Below the pieces are notes generated by a model. That model saw only the letters and a list, made by a program, of their open reading frames with translations. It ran no database searches and was not told the DNA's origin. Shown piece by piece: positions 7,571 through 10,409 of a stretch of DNA of 10,409 nucleotides. The translations under genes and the position numbers were made by a program. The stretch comes from an uncultured Gammaproteobacteria bacterium (lineage in GTDB: Bacteria; Pseudomonadota; Gammaproteobacteria; Coxiellales; Coxiellaceae), in the NCBI GenBank assembly GCA_903870185.1, contig CAIQCE010000286.1, forward strand, positions 1 to 10,409, given 5' to 3'. Positions within the stretch are counted from its first letter, which is position 1; every line of letters starts with the position of its first letter.

Positions 7571-9916
7571 TCAAAGCGCCGGACTTTGTTGTTGAGGTGC
7601 TGCACTATGAGCAGCTGCTTCATGAGCTGCCGCTTCATCAGCTGCAGGCGCTACATGAGGTAGAGTAAACGCAGCAGGACTCCCCGCTGCACGAGATGAT
7701 CTCGCTGGCGGGGTAGTAGCAGCAGGAGCTGCCACTGGATGAGCCGCAGCACTTGCTTCAGGAGCAGCTTCCGTTGCAGAAGTCGCAACAGCTTGTGGCA
7801 AAGGAAGCCCACCACCTGCTACTACAGAAGAAGAAGCAACATAGCTCGATATTTGCGGAGCTGAAGCTGAAAGTTGAGCTGCAGGAACCACTGGAGCGGC
7901 CTCTACAGTACCCTTTACTGATGCACCAATACCGAAAGTTCTCAGTAAACCAGCACCAAAACCAACACCACCTTGCTTAGGTGCAGCCGGAGCCGCTGCA
8001 GCTGAATCTGAAGCTGAATCTGAAGCTGGAGAAGAAGCAGGTCTAGGGCGACCAAGCCAACTAAAAGCACCAGCAGGTCTTGCGGATGGAACTGACCCAG
8101 CAACAACAGATGATGACACTCCAGCTGTTTCGTGGAAAGCGGCGGCGCTAGCAGGCAAAGCAGAAGCATCACCTCCCGCTGCAGCAGTCTCTTGAGCTGC
8201 CACCCTATTACGTCTTCTAGCTGTAGAAGCTAAAAGAGGAGCAGGCGAGCCAAGAACAACGACTGCAGTGCTTCCAGTGCTATGCTCAGCGTCTCTTGGA
8301 AGTCCAGCTGGCGCTGCTGCCGCCTCCTCAGCTTCGGATACAGTAGTCGCATCTGTCTCAGCGCCGTCTGTCGATCTTCGTGATTTAGCCGCGTCTTTTT
8401 CAGCAATTCTATTCATAGCAGGGGTCAAAATTTTCACAAGCTCATTACCGATGTTTTCAGAGTTCTTTTTAGCCATTAAATAAATAGCTGAAAGCGCTTT
8501 CCCAAAATGTCCAGTAATCTTAAATTTTGGGTTATTAACAATTGTAGATAAAAGATCAATTGCGCTACCCCATTTAGGACCCTTTTCAACTTCAACAATA
8601 GGTGCTCGAGCAGACACAGTAGGAGGAGCTGACTCACCTAAAGCTGCAGAATCAAGAGAAACTGCTTCCGCTGCTTCAGCAGCATCTTTAGGATCCAGTA
8701 GCGCTACTAGTTGCTTAGCGGTGTTGTAATGAGTTCGAGTTGATGCTTTCCCAACCCTAAAACCACCTTCAGCATAATCATTAAGAATAGCAACCATTTG
8801 AGCAGCTAATAAATCATTACCGACTAATGGAGCTTCTTCTACTGGAGATTCAGTCGCCCTTGCTGGCACAACTGCTGTTGCTGCAGCTGAACTTAGAACT
8901 GACATGCCAGCACTGCTTGCCGCTTTCGATTCAACTGATGCATCAGCAGAGACTTCACTTGACTCTGGTTTTGCTGCTGCTGCTTCTGCTACAGCTCGTT
9001 TTTGTTTTGGCTTGCCTACTTGATTGGCTAGTCGCCAGAATTTATTATGAAGCGCTAATCGACGGCTAGGGGCTCCGAGGATTTCACCTAAGGCATGTAC
9101 CTCTTTACCTTTAAAGCTGACTTTAATATGACTTAATGGCTCAGCATCCGACTCATATCCTGCTTCACATAGGACCTTATAGATAGCCGCTAATAGATGT
9201 GAAAAGTCTCCATTTAAACTTCTTCGAATTGATTTTGCAGCTGCAGGGGCAGCTGAAACTGCAACAGCAGCCGATTCAGCAGTTGCTGGTGCTAAATCCG
9301 AACTAGGTGATCGTACTACTACAGACGATAAAATCTCTGCAGATGCTGCTGATGCAGCCGCCATTACAGCAGGTGCAGGTGCAGGTGCAGGTGCAGCTGG
9401 AGCCGCTGCAGCAACCAGCACAATTTCTTTCCTTCCGGTTTCTGCTAAAAAGCTTACTAATGTTTCTAAATTTAAATCTGCTTCGTGGACTGCTAAATGG
9501 CCATCCAATACAGGTTTAAAATTTCTAGTCTGTAAGAGCCCCGGTTTACGATAGACGTCAATCATCGCTTTGATCATTTCCAAAACAATCGCTCTTTTAG
9601 CCACTTCTGGATCGACTGGAGCTGATGCTTCTAACAGACTACGAGCAGTAACGCTAAGGCTACCTGCACCACTAGCTGAGAAAGAAGAGGTTTTTGCTAA
9701 TGGAGAAATACGTGAAACAGCACCTGCCTCAGCTTCTAGATCATCTTGACTACCTGCTGATCCAGCATCAGCATCAGGGGCATTGGCTTCAGCCACAACT
9801 CTAGCTTCCTTTTCTTTAGCGAGGGCTTCTTCTGCCTCAAGCTGGATTCTCTTATTTCGTTTTTCAATAACTTCTTTGGTAGCATCAGCAACATTCAAAT
9901 AATTCATATATTTCAT
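7571..9916 (-). CDS. Unrecognised 781-aa Ala/Ser/Pro-rich modular protein, paralogue of the 398-aa gene
   Basis: No family is recognised. The chosen start (ATG at 9916, MKYMNYL) has GGAG 8 nt upstream and matches the paralogue's N-terminus; a TTG at 10030 would run through the promoter. Order of parts: charged helix likely to form a coiled coil (12-45), low-complexity stretch, helical block (102-167), Ala/Pro linker (168-228), block with NGDFSHLLAAIYKVL (235-249) to about 303, linker (304-363), block with MVAILNDYAEGGF and TRT (374-395) to about 410, linker (411-445), block with GHFGKALSAIY (469-479) to about 508, then a 273-aa Ala/Ser/Pro-rich tail. The four blocks correspond in order to those of the 398-aa protein. 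There is no signal peptide or membrane segment. The linkers are built from mixed GCA/GCT codons with only short perfect repeats, so the composition may be selected. Confidence 0.85.
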   Translation of the reverse strand: MKYMNYLNVADATKEVIEKRNKRIQLEAEEALAKEKEARVVAEANAPDADAGSAGSQDDLEAEAGAVSRISPLAKTSSFSASGAGSLSVTARSLLEASAPVDPEVAKRAIVLEMIKAMIDVYRKPGLLQTRNFKPVLDGHLAVHEADLNLETLVSFLAETGRKEIVLVAAAAPAAPAPAPAPAVMAAASAASAEILSSVVVRSPSSDLAPATAESAAVAVSAAPAAAKSIRRSLNGDFSHLLAAIYKVLCEAGYESDAEPLSHIKVSFKGKEVHALGEILGAPSRRLALHNKFWRLANQVGKPKQKRAVAEAAAAKPESSEVSADASVESKAASSAGMSVLSSAAATAVVPARATESPVEEAPLVGNDLLAAQMVAILNDYAEGGFRVGKASTRTHYNTAKQLVALLDPKDAAEAAEAVSLDSAALGESAPPTVSARAPIVEVEKGPKWGSAIDLLSTIVNNPKFKITGHFGKALSAIYLMAKKNSENIGNELVKILTPAMNRIAEKDAAKSRRSTDGAETDATTVSEAEEAAAAPAGLPRDAEHSTGSTAVVVLGSPAPLLASTARRRNRVAAQETAAAGGDASALPASAAAFHETAGVSSSVVAGSVPSARPAGAFSWLGRPRPASSPASDSASDSAAAAPAAPKQGGVGFGAGLLRTFGIGASVKGTVEAAPVVPAAQLSASAPQISSYVASSSVVAGGGLPLPQAVATSATEAAPEASAAAHPVAAPAATTPPARSSRAAGSPAAFTLPHVAPAADEAAAHEAAAHSAAPQQQSPAL
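8001..8029. repeat. 12-bp tandem repeat inside the low-complexity tail
   Basis: The unit GCTGAATCTGAA is present twice plus a partial third copy. On the coding (minus) strand it encodes a repeated Ser-Asp-Ser-Ala stretch (about residues 632-639 of the 781-aa protein). The unit is a multiple of three, so copy changes would keep the frame. Confidence 0.7.
9369..9396. repeat. 6-bp microsatellite (GCAGGT) in the first linker
   Basis: Four perfect copies of GCAGGT plus GCAG. On the coding (minus) strand this makes the alternating Ala-Pro run near residues 173-182 of the 781-aa protein. Slipped-strand changes would alter linker length by two residues at a time without shifting the frame. Confidence 0.85.
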
Positions 9917-9968
9917 TTTAAATTCTCCAAGTGGGAAAAATAAGGTGCCACAGATATTCGGCAGCCCT

Positions 9969-9996
9969 ATTGTACATAGAAAAACGGCAGGCTCAA
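9969..9996 (-). promoter_or_regulatory. Predicted promoter of the 781-aa gene
   Basis: On the minus strand TTGAGC (9996-9991; 4 of 6 consensus) is followed after 16 bp by TACAAT (9974-9969; 5 of 6). Transcription would start near 9962, about 45 nt before the ATG at 9916, and GGAG lies at 9928-9925. This supports independent expression of the 781-aa gene and the choice of its internal ATG. I see no terminator after the 85-aa gene, so readthrough is also possible. Confidence 0.6.
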
Positions 9997-10032
9997 CAAA
10001 TAAAACAGACCCATCAGTTGTTTTTAACAATT

Positions 10033-10290
10033 TTAATTTTTACAGATCACTTCCAGCGAAGAACGCTGCTTATAACCATAACTTTGAAGCTCCACCAACA
10101 ATCGGCGTTCTCGATCTAAACATTCACAGAGCTGAGCCTCTTCTGCTTCTAGCCGAGCACGAAGCGCTGTGATTTTAGAAAGATGCAAATCCACCGCTTT
10201 ATGGCTGAGAGCGAGTAGCTCTCGAATATCGGAGGCTGCACTATAATAGTCATTGAGAGGATTTATAGAATTGCTATTAGCTGAACTCAT
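10033..10290 (-). CDS. Unrecognised 85-aa predicted coiled-coil protein
   Basis: I do not recognise a family. The first ~15 residues are polar and Asn/Ser-rich (MSSANSNSINPLNDYY). Residues about 18-70 form a strongly helical, charged stretch rich in Leu, Ala, Glu and Arg (RELLALSHKAVDLHLSKI, then RARLEAEEAQL), typical of an antiparallel helical hairpin or a coiled-coil dimer. Two Cys lie close together (CEC, about 55-57). There is no signal peptide or membrane segment. The ATG has GGAG 7 nt upstream, which makes this a convincing small gene. It lies 116 bp upstream of the 781-aa start on the same strand. A partner or regulatory role for that gene is possible, but nothing beyond proximity supports it. 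Confidence 0.75.
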   Translation of the reverse strand: MSSANSNSINPLNDYYSAASDIRELLALSHKAVDLHLSKITALRARLEAEEAQLCECLDRERRLLVELQSYGYKQRSSLEVICKN

Positions 10291-10311
10291 CTTTATTCTC
10301 CGCTTTTTATT

Positions 10312-10345
10312 AAGACGCCTACTCTTAGGTCGGCGCTATTCTAAA
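10312..10345 (-). promoter_or_regulatory. Possible promoter -10 and inverted repeat upstream of the 85-aa gene
   Basis: TAGAAT (10343-10338, minus strand) differs from the -10 consensus at one base and lies about 48 nt before the ATG. I find no convincing -35. Just downstream an imperfect inverted repeat (GCGCCGAC and GTAGGCGTC, 10336-10314) straddles the expected start of transcription and could be an operator or the base of a leader hairpin. The evidence is weak. Confidence 0.35.
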
Positions 10346-10390
10346 ACATTTGTTTGAAAAAACCTAGTGAAATGCAGATTAAAAAATGCA

Positions 10391-10409
10391 GGGTGGGCAA
10401 AGCGAAGCG
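10391..10409 (+). repeat. Truncated edge of a possible intergenic repeat
   Basis: The last 19 bases, GGTGGGCAAAGCGAAGCG and one preceding base, resemble the beginning of intergenic palindromic repeats seen in several proteobacteria, whose second half would read CGTGCCCACC. The window stops before a second arm can be seen. The call rests on resemblance alone. Confidence 0.35.

Noticed and set aside
7753..9519. Leu/Gln-rich open frames on the plus strand and in another minus frame across the low-complexity gene
   Set aside because: They are shadows of the GCA/GCT/GCC-rich Ala-Ser-Pro coding sequence, with repetitive Leu/Gln composition and no ribosome-binding sites.
7571..9916. Reading the 781-aa protein as a secretion-system effector or surface adhesin
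   Set aside because: There is no signal peptide, no membrane anchor and no recognised secretion signal; Ala/Ser/Pro richness alone is not evidence of export.
9917..10030. A 38-residue N-terminal extension of the 781-aa protein, starting at a TTG at 10030 and containing a hydrophobic stretch like a signal peptide
   Set aside because: The segment covers the predicted promoter (9969-9996) and leader, while the ATG at 9916 has a well-spaced GGAG and gives an N-terminus matching the paralogue.

Overview
The window carries the start of a division and cell wall (dcw) cluster, read entirely on the minus strand (right to left), preceded by a three-gene accessory block that I do not recognise. The gene order mraZ-rsmH-ftsL-ftsI-murE-murF, the short overlaps between most of these genes and the meso-DAP type MurE point to a Gram-negative proteobacterium, most likely a gammaproteobacterium. 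The moderate GC content and the accessory genes would fit a Legionellales/Coxiellaceae-like lineage, but that is a guess, not something the sequence proves.

Layout from right to left, in the direction of transcription: a truncated repeat-like edge and a promoter region (10291-10409); an 85-aa predicted coiled-coil protein (10033-10290); a gap with a good promoter (9969-9996); a 781-aa Ala/Ser/Pro-rich protein (7571-9916); a gap with two RNA hairpins, the second followed by six T (7459-7570); a 398-aa protein (6262-7458); a promoter and a four-box MraZ operator (6103-6175); then mraZ, rsmH, ftsL, ftsI, a palindromic repeat, murE and the first ~75% of murF, which leaves the window at base 1. 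No gene-free stretch exceeds 170 bp. I see no tRNA, rRNA, CRISPR or transposase.

The dcw genes work together. MraZ controls the operon from its own leader, RsmH methylates 16S rRNA, FtsL and FtsI (PBP3) act at the septum, and MurE and MurF add the third residue and then D-Ala-D-Ala to the peptidoglycan stem peptide.

The most notable observation is that the 398-aa and 781-aa neighbours are paralogues. They share an N-terminal M-x-Y-x-x-Y-L motif, a block around NG-x-F-x-HLLAA-x-Y, and a block M-x-AIL-x-x-Y-x-x-GGF-(6)-TRT. Each protein also looks internally duplicated. In the larger one the same helical blocks are pushed apart by Ala/Ser/Pro-rich linkers, and a 273-aa low-complexity tail has been added. 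Their function is unknown.
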